NCBI RefSeq assembly: GCF_963576675.1
Contig: NC_088917.1
Coordinates: 33,448,501 to 33,512,500 of the forward strand
Length of the DNA stretch: 64,000 nucleotides
Origin: Euphorbia lathyris
Taxonomy: Eukaryota; Streptophyta; Magnoliopsida; Malpighiales; Euphorbiaceae
Direction: 5' to 3'
Every line of letters starts with the position of its first letter. The first letter of the stretch is position 1. A program made the translations under genes and the position numbers. The notes beneath the pieces are model-generated. The model saw only the letters and a list, made by a program, of their open reading frames with translations, had not been told where the DNA came from and ran no database searches. Of this stretch, positions 32,244 through 44,114 are shown piece after piece.

Positions 32244-32801
32244 TAGAGGTGCACGTGATCGGTTAACCAGTCTGTTAAGGTTAGTCCACTAAATTCGGTT
32301 AACCACTAATAGGTTAACGAATTATTTCGGTCGGTTAACCTTTTATTTCGGTTTCTAACCATTAGTAAATAAAAATAAAAATAATAAAAATAATTCTAAT
32401 TTTTATTAATGAGTGGGACGACGGGTCAATGACGAGTTAAAAAGATTAACGGCGGAAAAAAAATGTGTGTCATTCGTTAAACCGTTTAGTCCTTATATCA
32501 ATTTTCCGTTTACAAATATGTTAGAAAACAATTAAACAGATAAAAATAAATTTATAAAAGGCAAAATTGCCCCTAATAAAACTAAAACTACGTATTAATC
32601 ACTTTCAGTAATACTATTATTTACCAATTCACATTATGGATTTTCATTTTTTTCTTAAGAATATTGAAATCGTAATCGTAACCGTAACTATTAACCACTA
32701 TTTTTAAAATTTAAAACCGTACATTAGTCCATCGATTAATTTTATTTTTGGTTCGATTTCAGTTTGATTTTTTGGTTTTCTAGATTTTTGTGTCCACCCT
32801 A
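32244..32801. mobile_element. hAT-like miniature element
   Basis: 558 bp with short terminal inverted repeats (TAGAGGTGCAC on the left; TAGGGTGGACAC read from the right). The left half is full of GGTTAAC/GTTAACC words (32262-32350). The end sequence and internal words match the element at 45207-46552. The 8-bp target duplication expected for hAT is not clear because both flanks are T-rich. No coding capacity. Confidence 0.65.
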
Positions 32802-32940
32802 TTTTTTTAATTTATCCGTTTCTACGTTCGAGACTCATCCAATACTCTTTTAAACATAATAATATTAAAAAAATTATATACTAACAATAATAATCAATCA
32901 TAATTTTATAAACACCGATAATTAATCAGGTAATAATAAA

Positions 32941-33682
32941 GGACACTGCTATTGAATATGAAGGTATACACAACATCTGCTATGAATGTGGTATGTTTGG
33001 CCATACCCTTGAGGGTTGTCCTAAGAGGAGGAAGGACGTGGAGGAGTTGGTGCAACCTATCATAGGCGAAGCTGAGAAGAGTCAAGGGGAAGTAAGGAGC
33101 TTTGGCCCATGGATGCTTGCCAAGAGGCCAGTGAGAAGGAAGCCACGGGCTAATGTTAATGCTAATCATTCACCAGATATCAGTACGAAGATGACTACTC
33201 TCCATATTGCTCCTGAGATCAAGGTCAGACCCCCGGATATTAAGAAGGGGATTGAGACTGGAGTGGACTCAGCTTCGGGTTCCGGGTCAAGGTTCGGTGT
33301 TTTGTCTATGGAGGAAGATCAGGACTCGGATCCTTCTGATAAGCAGATTGATTTAAGCATGCCTGGTCTGGAGTCGGTAGAGCATGCCTCTAGTCTGGGT
33401 AATTCTATTAATCCTCTCTTTGTCTCTAATGCTTCTGCTAAAGGCAAAGAGATTCCCCAGTCTATCCTGTCAGCTGGGAAGGGTTTGAGTAGGGAGGCGA
33501 GTACTCTACATCCTCCTGTTGATGCTCCTATTGGTAAGACTATAGGAGTGAGTAAGTTAAACATGAAGAATCCCAAAGGGAAACCTAAAAAGAACCTTCA
33601 TGGTTTGAATTCTTTGGATAAAAGGGGTCCTTCTGGGACCGCCTCTAGGCTCTCCGGAGCCCCGAACAAATACCTGATCTAG
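32941..33682 (+). pseudogene. LINE ORF1 C-terminal part with zinc knuckle
   Basis: The open frame holds IEYEGIHNICYECGMFGHTLEGC, a CCHC knuckle with its usual upstream context (shown in pieces: CYECGMFGHTLEGC at about 32976-33017). A basic segment (RPVRRKPRAN) and a Ser/Pro/Gly-rich tail follow, ending RLSGAPNKYLI. ORF1 binds element RNA. The N-terminal domain is missing through 5' truncation. It is the better-kept version of 16885-17359. Confidence 0.82.
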
Positions 33683-33715
33683 GGTTTGGGCCTGCGTCTG
33701 TAGTCTCCCCCTCTG

Positions 33716-36700
33716 ATGGACTTCTTCGTTTGGAATGTTAGAGGTGCGGCGAGCAAGGCTACCCGCATTCATGTCAATGATCTCATTAAACAGTTTAACC
33801 CTTCCTGCTTTGTCCTTCTTGAGACCAAGGTTAGTGGAGCCAAAGCAGATGAGGTGGTTAGAAAGTTTAAGAATTGGAATTGCGTCAGGTCGGAGGCTAC
33901 TGGCCGGGCAGGGGGGATTTGGCTCTTTTGGAAGCCAGGTCAAGTCAATATTGATATTGTTACCATGGACAGTCAATTCATCCATAGTAAGGTGTGTTAC
34001 CCGGATAATAAACCCTTCTTTATTACCTTCGTCTATGCTGATCCTGTTTCGACTAACCGAAGAAGGCTGTGGGAGATCCTTCATTCTTTTAGCTCTAACA
34101 TGGTGGAGGCGTGGTTGGTTGCCGGGGATTTTAATGACATTGCCCTCTTGAGTGATCAGAGAGGAGGGGGTAATCATTATGTGAACCGGTGTCTTAATCA
34201 TAAGCAAAGTATGGATATGTGCGGGCTTTCGGACCTGGGTGCTGCTGGCCACAAATTTACCTGGAAAAGGAATAGTGTGTTTGTTAGGTTGGATAAGGTG
34301 TACGCTAATGTTGCAGCGATTTATAGGTTTCCTGAGGTCAAGGTACTTAATCTCCCTTTCCGTCACTCAGACCATTGCCCTATCCTCATTAATTTGGTCA
34401 AAGGAAATCGGCTGAAAGGTAATAGACCTTTTAGGTATCTGGTGGCTTGGGAGTCTCACCCCGAGTTTAAGGATTTCGTTAAAAGCAATTGGCATCCCCA
34501 CTCTGATGTTCTCCTCGCTATTGAGGAATTCAGGAGGAATGTGGCTGTTTGGAATAAAAATATGTTTGGTCATATTATCAGGAGGAAGAACAAACTCTTG
34601 AGGAGAATGGAAGGTGTTCAGCGTTGCTTGGAGGTTCGTTTTGATCATAGCCTGAATGGTCACCTAAGAGCTCTTCAGAACGAGTTGGAAGCTGTGCTTA
34701 GACAGGAAGAGCTTCTGTGGTTCTAGAAATCTAGGAAGGCTTGGATTCAAGATGGGGACCGGAATACCAGGTTTTTCCACCTCTCAACGATCATTAGGAG
34801 ACATCGAAATAGGATCGAGGCTATTAAAGACGCCAGTGGTGAGTGGATTTTTGAGGAGGAGGACATTCAGCGCCTTGCCCTTGATTTCTACAAGGACCTG
34901 TTCAGAGAGAAAGCTGTGGACCTAGAGAGTGCCCACTCTGGCATTTCCTTTCCTCGTTTGGGGGAGGATGCTATTAATAATGCTTTCCATCCCATTGAGC
35001 TTAAAGAGATTGAGCTGGCCTTCTCCAGCATCGGTTCCACTAAGGCTCCTGGTATTGATGGTATCCCCGCTAGTTTCTATCATAAACACTGGGACACTGT
35101 TAAAGAGGGTATATACAGCTTTGTGTTAGGTGTCTTTGGTGGTTCGAACGATATCAGTTTGGTTAATAAAACCCTCCTTGTCTTGATTCCTAAGGTTGCC
35201 AAGCCTTCTTCCTTTCTCCAGATGAGACCCATCAGTCTTTGTAATATCTTGTATAAAGTTATTACTAAGATTGTGGCTAATAGAATCCGGAAGATCCTTC
35301 CGGATATTATCAGCCAAAATCAAGGGAGCTTTGTTCCTGGAAGACAATTGATGGATAACGTTGTTATTGCCCAGGAGGTCGTCCATTTTATGAAGATTAA
35401 GAAAGGCAAGAAAGGGATCGTGGCTCTCAAGCTGGATCTAGAGAAAGCCTATGATAGGTTGAACTGGAGCTTTCTTCTGGATAGTTTAGCCAAAGCTGGT
35501 ATCCTGGAGAACTAGAGGAATTTGATTGGAAAGTGTATCTCCTCTCCTGTTTTCCAGGTTATGATCAATGGGGATATATCGGATGAGTTCTCTCCATCCA
35601 GGGGTATTCGTCAAGGGGATCCTATGAGCCCCTTCTTTTTTGTTATTGCCATGGAAAGATTGTCTCACCTGATCCAAGAGGCGGTGAGCAAAGGGACTCT
35701 CCACCCTGTTTCCATCAACAGACATTGCCCCCTTGTTACCCATTTACTCTTTGCTGATGATGTCATGCTTTTTGTGGAGGGTAATGAGGAACAAATTAAG
35801 GCTGTGATGGATATCCTCGACTGCTTTTGTGAGGCTTCTGGCCAGAAGATTAACATCCATAAATCCCGTATGCTTTGTTCCAAGAATATGGATAATAGCT
35901 TGTGTAGAAGACTGAGTGAGATGTCTGGCATTCCCCTGACTCAATCGTTTGGGAAATACCTTGGGGTCCCTCTTCATAGTGACAGGGTGTCCAAAGCCTC
36001 TTTTAAAGACATTTTGGACAAATCTAACGGTTTGTGTGCTAGCTGGAAAGCTAATTGTCTTTCCCTTGCAGGTCGCCTTACTTTAATCCAGTCTATCAAC
36101 TGCGCTGCTCCAAATCACATCATGCAAGCCTGTAAGCTCCCTGAGCCGGTCCTCAACGATCTTGATAAAATTTATCGGCGTTTTCTGTGGGGAGAGTCTG
36201 GGGATGGGAGGAAGATTCACCTGGTCCCTTGGAAGGAAGCCTGCCAGCCTAAGAGCAGGGGGGTCTTGGTATAAGGCAAGCTAAGAACAATAATAAAGTC
36301 CTGTTAATGAAGCTTCTTTGGAGAATGTGGCAATCCCCCTCCTCCCTTTGGGTTCGTCTTCTGTGCGGCAAGTATAGGAAAGATAGAATCTTTGGTGGCC
36401 CGAAGGAGAGGGTTGTCAGCTGTTCCTTCCTCTGGAAAGGGCTTAGTGCTATTTTTGCTGAGTTCTGTATGGGGATTGGCTTGGAGGTGGGTAATGGGAG
36501 ATCCATTAGTTTCTGGTATGAAACCTGGATTGGTGACAAACCGTTGATTGAGGTGTGCATCGCCCCTCCGCCGAATGATCTCCTCTCCTGGAGAATTGCT
36601 GATGTGGTGGACTCAGAGGGAGACTAGATCTGGTCTAAGTTCGACTCCTTTCTTAGCCTGGAGACCCTCCTTAATATTAGAGGTGTGAAGATTAGTAATC

Positions 36701-37815
36701 AGGAGGAGGATAAGGACAGACACTGCTGGGCCTTGACTAATAATGGTTCTTATTCTTGCAAATCGGCCTATGAAGCTTTTACCCCTAATAGGGATGATCC
36801 TCCCTTGGAAATTTGGAAGTCCATTTGGGCCCTCAAAGTCCCCTACCGCATTAGGAGTTTCCTATGGCTGGGAGTCAAAGACAGGCTCCTCACGAATGCA
36901 GATAGACACAGGAGGCACTTGGCTGTATCTGGTGCCTGTAGCAGATGCAGCGGCCATGTGGAAACCTTGTGCCATGCTTTGAAGGATTGCCCGAATAGTA
37001 GAAAGGTTTGGGAAGGGGTCCTTCCTCACCACATCCTTCCTTCCTTTATGGGGTTCTCTGATATTGACTGGTTCTCTGAAGGCGTTAATGGGAATTTGTT
37101 GGCCAGTATGGAGCACGGGGCTATTCTCTTCGCTATTATTTGTCACCAAATGTGGAAATGGAGGAATGAAGAGTTATTTGCTGAGAAGACTGTCTTTATT
37201 CCTGACCTCCGGTTTTACTTCTCGAAAAAACTCTCTGTTATTACAAAGAGTTTTGAAGGAGAGCCCCTGGTTCACCCCTCCCCGGTTAAAGAGGTCCAGT
37301 TAGTTGGTTGGAGGAAGCCCAGGGAAGGGGTTGTCAAGTTGAATACGGATGGCTCCTGCCTTAGTAATGGCAGAATTGCTGCTGGTGGAGTTCTTCGGGA
37401 TGCTGGTGGCGCCTGGCTGGCTGGGTTTACCCATAACTTAGGTACGGGCTCCTCCTTTACTGCGGAGCTCTGGGGGATCTTGTCTGGCATTAAACTCGTC
37501 ATTCGCATGGGTGTTAAAAGACTTTCGGTGGAGTCTGATAATTTGGAGGCTATCAACAGGATTTCGGATAGATAGGCTGTTTGTCTTAAGAGTCAGAATC
37601 TCATTAAAGCCATCTTGAGGCTTCGTCCTGCCTTCGATTCTCTTACCTTCTCCCATATTTATAGGGAGCAAAACCGCGTGGCGGATCGCTTGGCAGCTGC
37701 TGGGCATGGGGGGATGTTAGGTGTTTCTACCCTTTCCGTTCCTCCTTCTTTTCTGTTACCTTCTCTTCTTGAGGATAGGATTGGGGTCAGTCTTCCTAGA
37801 CTGATCCCGGGTTAG
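33716..37815 (+). pseudogene. LINE ORF2: endonuclease, reverse transcriptase, RNase H (broken)
   Basis: The endonuclease is intact in its visible motifs: WNVRGA, LLETK, AGDFNDI, RLDKVYAN, RHSDHCPI. A TAG at 34724-34726 follows LLWF. Reverse transcriptase (KAPGIDGIP, KLDLEKAYDR, RQGDPMSPFFF, LLFADDVMLF) is cut by TAG at 35513-35515. A one-G deletion in the G-run at 36258-36263 shifts the frame. TAG codons follow at 36625-36627 and 37573-37575. A zinc-binding region (CSRCSGHVETLCHAL) and RNase H (NTDGS, intact Asp, and VESDNLEA) are readable. The normal stop is at 37813-37815. Confidence 0.9.
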
Positions 37816-37860
37816 GTTTTTGTTTGTTTGTTTTTTTTCTTCCCTGCTTACCAAAAAAAA

Positions 37861-38484
37861 AGGATAGAAATTTAGAAGATAGAATGGCTAGAAAAAAAAT
37901 TTATTAGTTAAAAGGTGAATTCTAACCTTAAATAATTCTACATAGATTTTTTTTTTCTTTAATTTTTATTGTTATGAATAATTCTACATAGATTTTTTTT
38001 TCTTTAATTTTTATTGTTATGAAAAACATGAATTTGTAACATTTAATACAAATTGTCTTTTCCAAGAATGATTAATAATCATAAAATGCCTAATAATAAA
38101 AGGAAGCATTTACTTTGATTTTTTCTAAATTTTTCTTTTATTATTTACCATTTCAAACATGAATTAAATATTTATAATAATGGTCTTTTTAATTACGGTT
38201 ATTTTCTTTAAGGTTGTTTTCTTTATTTATATTAACCCAAATAATACAAAGTTACTTGTTTTTTTTAATTTTTTTCTTATCCTAGATTTGAAGTTTTATT
38301 TATTTAGTTATAAAATATAGAGATAAAGTAAAATGCATCTAATATTAGCAACAAAGAGAAAATTTATTTTTAACATTTACAACGATACAATGTAATCTCT
38401 AATATTGACAACTAAAAACAATTGTATCTCTAAAATAAATAAGTTAAGTCAATTTTAAATATCATTAAAATATATAGATAGGAT
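37861..38484. other. AT-rich stretch with a tandem duplication
   Basis: No gene seen. A 46-bp unit at 37931-37976 is repeated as 45 bp at 37977-38021, differing by one T in the T-run. The rest is AT-rich and featureless. Confidence 0.6.
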
Positions 38485-39085
38485 TGTAAATGAGCCGGGC
38501 CGCTCATAAGCGGCACGGTGGTTGGCTCGATAAAAGCTCAGCTCGACTCATCTCGATTTATAAACGAGCCGCTCGTGAGCATGATTTACTGGCTCGGTTC
38601 GTAAACGAGTCGATCTTGAGCAGACGAAAGCTCGCGAGAAGGTTCGATTAGACCATTTATGAAATTTAGTTTTGTATTAGTTCACAAATATCTAAACTTA
38701 ATATTACTTCATTTGCTATTAGATGAGTTCGTTCACCAACATAATAAATGAGTAATACACGAACTATTTGTCAACATCTTGTTTATTTATTCATGAACTT
38801 TGCTTGTGAGCTTGTTTATGTACACAATTAAAGAGCTATTTGCGAACAAACTTTATAAATATATTTAACGATTTACTCACAAACAATTTATGGTTAGATA
38901 ATTTTCTTAATGGGCCAAGTTCAAAAAAGATTTTGGACTCGAAATAAGCTCGAAGCTCGGCTCGAGCTCGTTTATTTTCTAATGAATTGAGCCGAGCTTG
39001 AACAAGCCAAAGCTCGGCTCATGCTCGAGCTCGTTAATTTCATAGCGAGCCGAGTTTGAGCAGGCCAAAGCTCGGCTCAATTATG
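38485..39085. repeat. GAGCCGAGC-type dispersed repeat
   Basis: A stretch with many copies of GAGCC, GCTCGGCTC and AAACGAGCCG-like words at both ends (38492-38600 and 38945-39085) and an AT-rich middle. Such sequence is widespread in plants and often belongs to non-autonomous hAT-like elements. I could not fix terminal repeats or a target duplication, so it is called only as a repeat. Confidence 0.5.
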
Positions 39086-39780
39086 TTCATGTGTTATGCA
39101 CTAATTGTATATCAGTTGGTTCTATTTTTTTTATATATTTTTTGTAATTTCAAACTAGATTTAAATACATAATATTTTTAAATTTGACAAAACATTTAGC
39201 TTTTTAATTTCTTTTCTCCAACCCACAAAATACATTATACTTTTTATTTTATTTTTTGCTATTCTTTTTTCATTGCAATTTGTTACTCATGAGTAGACTT
39301 GTTTATGAGTGAGCTAGATCAGGTCTAATCGAGTTTTATACTAAATTATCTTGTTCAAGCCGAGCCAGACTGTATTATATATACATAAGACTCGAATAAA
39401 GCTAGACCAAGACAACAAAACTGATTTTCAAATCCAGTCCACCTCAGTTCTTCCACTAACTAATATATATTTATATTTAAGAAAAAATTAATTAAACTTA
39501 AATTATAAATATAAACAATAAAAATGCAACAAATTAAACCTTTAGATAATAATTCAATAATACTTAATAAATAGTTTTATATAATAAAAAAATATTTAAC
39601 AAAATAATAAAAATCAAATAAAGATAATAAATATATATCTAAATCTCTCTAAAAAAAAATACATATAATATAAGGATGGGAGGACTGGGTTGGGTCAAAC
39701 TTTTGAGATAAATATCAAGCCTAACTTATTCCATGTGCCGGTTTGAGTGGGTTCAGACCGGACCGAGTCAATTTTTAAAT
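39086..39780. other. AT-rich stretch without recognised feature
   Basis: A weak second GAGCC-type patch lies at 39300-39370 and a GGGTTGGGTCAAAC-like patch at 39685-39765. No gene was seen. The last 10 bp are the left target repeat of the foldback element. Confidence 0.5.
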
Positions 39781-40719
39781 GTCTAATACTTCTCCAGTCT
39801 CCTTAACTTGTTCAAATTGGTCATTTTACCCATCAACTTATCGAATGTCCTATTTACCCTCTTAATTCCATAAAAGTGGTATTTCTCACCCCTTCAACTG
39901 TCCAATTATCCCCCCAACTTATAGAATATCTTATTTACCCCCTTAACTCTATAAAAGTGGTATTTCTCACCCCCTCAATTTGTCCATTTATCCCCTCCCC
40001 AACTCATAGAATGTCCTATTTACCTTCTTAACTCTATTTTAGTGGTATTTCTCACCCCTTACAATCTGTCATCGAGGCCTAAATTGATACATTTTTTAAA
40101 CGTTAAACCTATATTGGTGTTATTTTGTACGTGGAACCTAAATTGATACTTCCCCAAAATCATAGACCTATTTTAGTACATTTTCCCTACATATAATGTA
40201 TTTAACTTGTTTATATTAATGCTCTTGTTTTTTTATCAAAAAAAAATGTTCTTGTTATTTGTATCTTTTATTCATTCTTTCTTTTTTCAACTTTTTTTTG
40301 CTAGTTAAATTTTGATTATCTAATTATTGTAATACAATATTATTATAATAAACACATGAAGAATCAATATAATTATCAAATTAAAACAAAATAAAAGTTG
40401 ATATTAAAAATATATATTTTCAAACTCATTTCAATAAGTGCTATTAATTTTGCACTATAAAGGGGTAAGAAATACCACTTTTATGGAGTTAATGGGGGTA
40501 AATATGATCATAAGGGGTGATAAATGCCACTTTTATGGAGTTAAGAGGGTACATAGGACATTCGATGAGTTGAGGATGGGTAAAATGACTAATTTGGACA
40601 AGTTAAGGTGGTGGGAAATACCATTTCTATGGAGTTAAAGGGGTAAATAGCACATTCGATGAGTTGGAGGGTAAAATGACCAATTTGAACAAGTTAAGTG
40701 GACTGGAAGAACATAGACC
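39781..40719. mobile_element. Large foldback element with tandem repeats in both arms
   Basis: 939 bp flanked by perfect 10-bp direct repeats ATTTTTAAAT (39771-39780 and 40720-40729). Outer arms start GTCTAATACTTCTCCAGTC and, from the right, GGTCTATGTTCTTCCAGTC, and then pair over about 280 bp. Each arm holds about three tandem near-repeats containing ATAAAAGTGGTATTTCTCACC. Long structured arms and a 10-bp duplication suggest a Mutator-like foldback element. No coding capacity. Confidence 0.85.
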
Positions 40720-40851
40720 ATTTTTAAATATACATGTACACACTCTAGAAATTGGGCTTGGGTGGACTAGCGGGCCAACGGGCTCATAATATGTCTATTT
40801 ATGAATGATTAAATGATTTTCATCTACAATGAAGATAATCAAATTAATGAT

Positions 40852-43800
40852 ATGTACTGAGGCTCTTAAGTGGTGGAGCTCCTTGCTGGAATCGAATTTC
40901 AAGCAATCCTTGGATATTTACAGGACCCAGATGTAAGGCTATAAAGGTAGGAGGGATGTATATGGTATGGAGAGATATAAGCAAGCTTCACATGCGTATT
41001 TATCGACTTTAAAAAAACAAGATGACTTTTGGAAGCAAATAGCTAAGTTGCTCTGGATGAGGGACGGTGACGCAAATTCTCAGTATTTTCATGCATACGC
41101 ATCTGACAGAAGGAAAAGAAACAGTTTCTCTACATTGAAGGACTTTAATAGGATATGGCGTACAAAATGCAATGGGATGGACGATATACTGTCTGAGTAT
41201 TTCAATGGAATTTTCACCAGTACGGGCAACAATGATTCTACTTTACTGCCGTATGTTTGATCCAGGGTCTCTCCGAAGGAAAACGAATTACTGTCTTATG
41301 CGTTTTCTAGGGAAGAAGTTAAAAGTGCCTGCTTTTCAATGCATCCGGACAAAAGTCCGGGACCTGACGGGCTCAATCCGACCTTTTTTCAGCACTTTTG
41401 GAACATTGTGGGACATGATGTATTTGAAGCATGCTTCTCTATTCTCCAAGCTAATAGGCTTCCAACGACGCTTAACGACGCTCTGATCGTGCTCATTCCA
41501 AAAATCAGAAAGCCTGAATTTGTCTCTGATCTACGCCCGATTGCACTTTGCAATGTATTATTTAAGATTCTGTCAAAAATGATGGCTAACCGTCTTAAGG
41601 TAATCCTCCCATCTATAATTTCTACAACTCAGAGTGCATTTATTGCAGGAAGATCTATATCTAACAACATTATAGTGGCATATGAAACAATCCATAACTT
41701 AAGAGGGCTAAGACAAGGAAAACACAGGACCGCTGCTATGAAGTTAGATATGAGTAAAGCATACGATCGTATTGAATGGGGCTTTCTGGAGAATATGCTT
41801 GTCAAGATGGGGTTTAACGGAAGATGGATACAATGGATTATGATGATGGTATCTACTGTCTCATATAAAATCGTGCAGGAAGGTAGAGAGATTGGACCTA
41901 TTATCCCTAAACGGGGACTGAGGCAAGGAGACCCTTTATCTCCTTTCTTATTCTTAATTTGTGCTGAAGGATTATCTGCATTATTATCAGCTAAGGAACA
42001 TGCTGGTTTAATTCATGATGCTCAGGTAGCTAGAAATGTCCCAAAAATCTCTCACTTATTCTTTGCAGATGACAGCTATCTATTTTTTTGAGCCAATAAG
42101 AGAGAGGCAATGGTGGTTCAATACTGTTTAGGGTGCTATGAACAAGCTTCGGGTCAGTGCGTGAACTTCCAAAAGTCTTCGGTATTTTTTAGCGGCAATT
42201 CTTCAATTGAAGATCGGTCAGATGTATGCAACGAACTTGGGGTTGCTGAAGTTGAGGATATGGGATTCTATTTGGGGGCACCGATTGTTGTTGGAAGAAG
42301 TAAGATGCAAGCATTCAATTTCTTAAAAGATAGAATTTGGAAACGTATCAATAATTGGAAGGAGAAATATTTATCCCGTGCGGGGAAGGAAATCCTCATC
42401 AAAGTTGTGTTGCAATCTATTCCAACTTATGTCATGAGCATATTCCTCATGCCTTTGGAGTTTTGTAATGATATTAACAATATGCTGAATAGGTTCTGGT
42501 GGAATTCATCCTCCTCAACATCAAATGGAATGCACTGGAAAGCATGGGATAAACTTTGTTGGCCGAAAGCTAACGGAGGATTGGGCTTCCGGGACATTCA
42601 TAAATTTAATCTTGCTCTTCTAGCAAAACAAAGTTGGTGCCTTGTTACGAATCCGGATTCTCTGATAGCAAGAACTCTAAAAGCAAGGTATTTTCCTAAT
42701 GTTGATTTTTTACAAGCTACCCTGGGGCACAACCCTTCCTTTGCGTGGCGCAGCATCATTGCGGGTCGAGGGATTTTGATCGAAGGATTGAGGAGGAAAA
42801 TTGGTAATGGAGAATCCAATTCCATTTGGAACAGCCCTTGGCTGCCGGACGATCAGAACCCTTTCCCAACAAGCTCGGCTGTAACGAATTTGCCCTCAGG
42901 ACTTGTCAAAGACCATATGGATGATCAAGGAAATTGGAAGAAGGAGGTTATTAACAGTTCGTTTTGCCCACGGGATGCCAAACTCATTTATTCCATACCG
43001 GCCAGGCGTATGCGTGTTGAAGATGGTTGGTTCTGGCCATCTGATAAATATGGTGCTTATACAGTTAGGAGCGGATATTTTCGGGCAATAGGACTGACAC
43101 CGTCGAATCAAATAAATCCGAACGAAATAAATTGGAAGCTGATATGGAATTTGAAGGTTGCCCCGAAAGTCAAGAACTGTTTATGGTGAATTTTTACCAA
43201 CTGTCTACCAACTTTGAATAATCTTGCAATTCGTCATAGCTTGCTACCTAACTGCTGTCCGGTGTGCGGAGCTTTCGGGAAAAACGAGTTTCACGTGTTC
43301 ATTGGGTGTCCTCGAGCTGCTCAGGTATGGAAATTATTGTTCAAAGACAATCGGTTGGATCTAATCACGAATTTTATCCACTGGTTTACAAATATCCTTG
43401 GTGATATGACGATGGATTGTAACCTTATTGCGATGATCTGTTGGCAACTATGGAGGGCACGAAATGAAAAAGTTTGGAATGATAAATTTCGAACGCCTGA
43501 GGAAATATTTCAGACCGCCACTGCTGAACTGACGGCTTGGGAGGCAGCGCAAAGACATTACCCAGATCAACAAAATCAATACACTAGTGCTTTGTGTAAA
43601 TGGAAGAAACCGGTTGCAGGCTGCTACATCTGTAACGTCGATGCAGGGGTAAATGGGTTAAATAATTTCTGCTCTTTTGGCTTCCTTTTACGCGACTATC
43701 AGGGGCGATGCTTTGCGGCAAGCATGGGTTACCTTGCTGAGATAACGGATCCACCTTTAGCTGAGGCAATGGCAATCCGCGAAGCGCTATCATGGATCAA

Positions 43801-44103
43801 GAATTATAACTTAAGCCATGTTGAAGTTCAGTCCGACTGCCTGATGGTGGTACGGGCTATTCAGCTCCAAAAAAGTCAATTATCTTATTTATCTGATGTG
43901 ATACGCGAGTGTTGTGATTTGTTGCGAGATTTGAACTCCTGTTCGATCTCTTTTATTAAACGATCAGCGAATTTAGCAGCCCATAGCCTAGCTAAAGTTG
44001 TTACTTCTAGTTCTGTTCGTGGTGAGTGGACCTGTCCACCACCGTTTATTATTGATGTGTTATCTTCTGATTTAAGTTAATAATAGTTTTTCTTTGATTC
44101 AAA
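40852..44103 (+). mobile_element. L1-type LINE, third plus-strand copy, different family
   Basis: A 3.25-kb element 5'-truncated within ORF2, flanked by an 11-bp target duplication AAATTAATGAT (40841-40851 and 44104-44114) and preceded on the right by a short A-run. Its protein is clearly different from the 16873/32937 family: the zinc-binding and RNase H parts differ and the reverse transcriptase reads KLDMSKAYDR. All readable sequence is ORF2. Confidence 0.9.
40967..44080 (+). pseudogene. LINE ORF2: reverse transcriptase, zinc-binding region, RNase H (broken)
   Basis: It begins with the linker after endonuclease (LLWMRDGDANSQYFHAYAS). After frame changes near 41260, reverse transcriptase runs from 41339: DKSPGPDGLNPTFFQHFW, LIPKIRKPEFVSDLRPIALCNV, KLDMSKAYDRIEW, RQGDPLSPFLF and FFADDSYLFF, then TGA at 42089-42091. 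It resumes in the same frame from 42110 (ASGQCVNFQKS, YLGAPIVVGRSK) through the zf-RVT region to a TGA at 43187-43189, where LWR is expected, so CGA to TGA is likely. Next come CCPVCGAFGKNEFHVFIGC and RNase H (CNVDAG, LAEAMAIREAL, VQSDCLMVV) to 44080. The endonuclease is missing. Confidence 0.88.
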
Positions 44104-44114
44104 AAATTAATGAT

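Larger units (their letters stand above)
32937..37860 (+). mobile_element. L1-type LINE, second copy of the 16873-21531 family
   Basis: About 4.9 kb on the plus strand, starting inside ORF1 just before its zinc knuckle and ending with CTTACC plus an A-run. ORF1 tail and ORF2 are colinear with the 16873 copy. Four TAG codons and a one-base deletion interrupt ORF2. The 5' truncation point is near 32937. A target duplication is not certain: AAAGGACA at the left and AAAGGATA after the A-run share 7 of 8 bases. Confidence 0.9.

Noticed and set aside
32937..37860. Firm target duplication for the second L1 copy
   Set aside because: AAAGGACA/AAAGGATA overlaps the A-run and has a mismatch; too weak to assert.
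38485..39085. Complete hAT element built on GAGCCGAGC words
   Set aside because: No matching terminal inverted repeats or 8-bp duplication could be placed.
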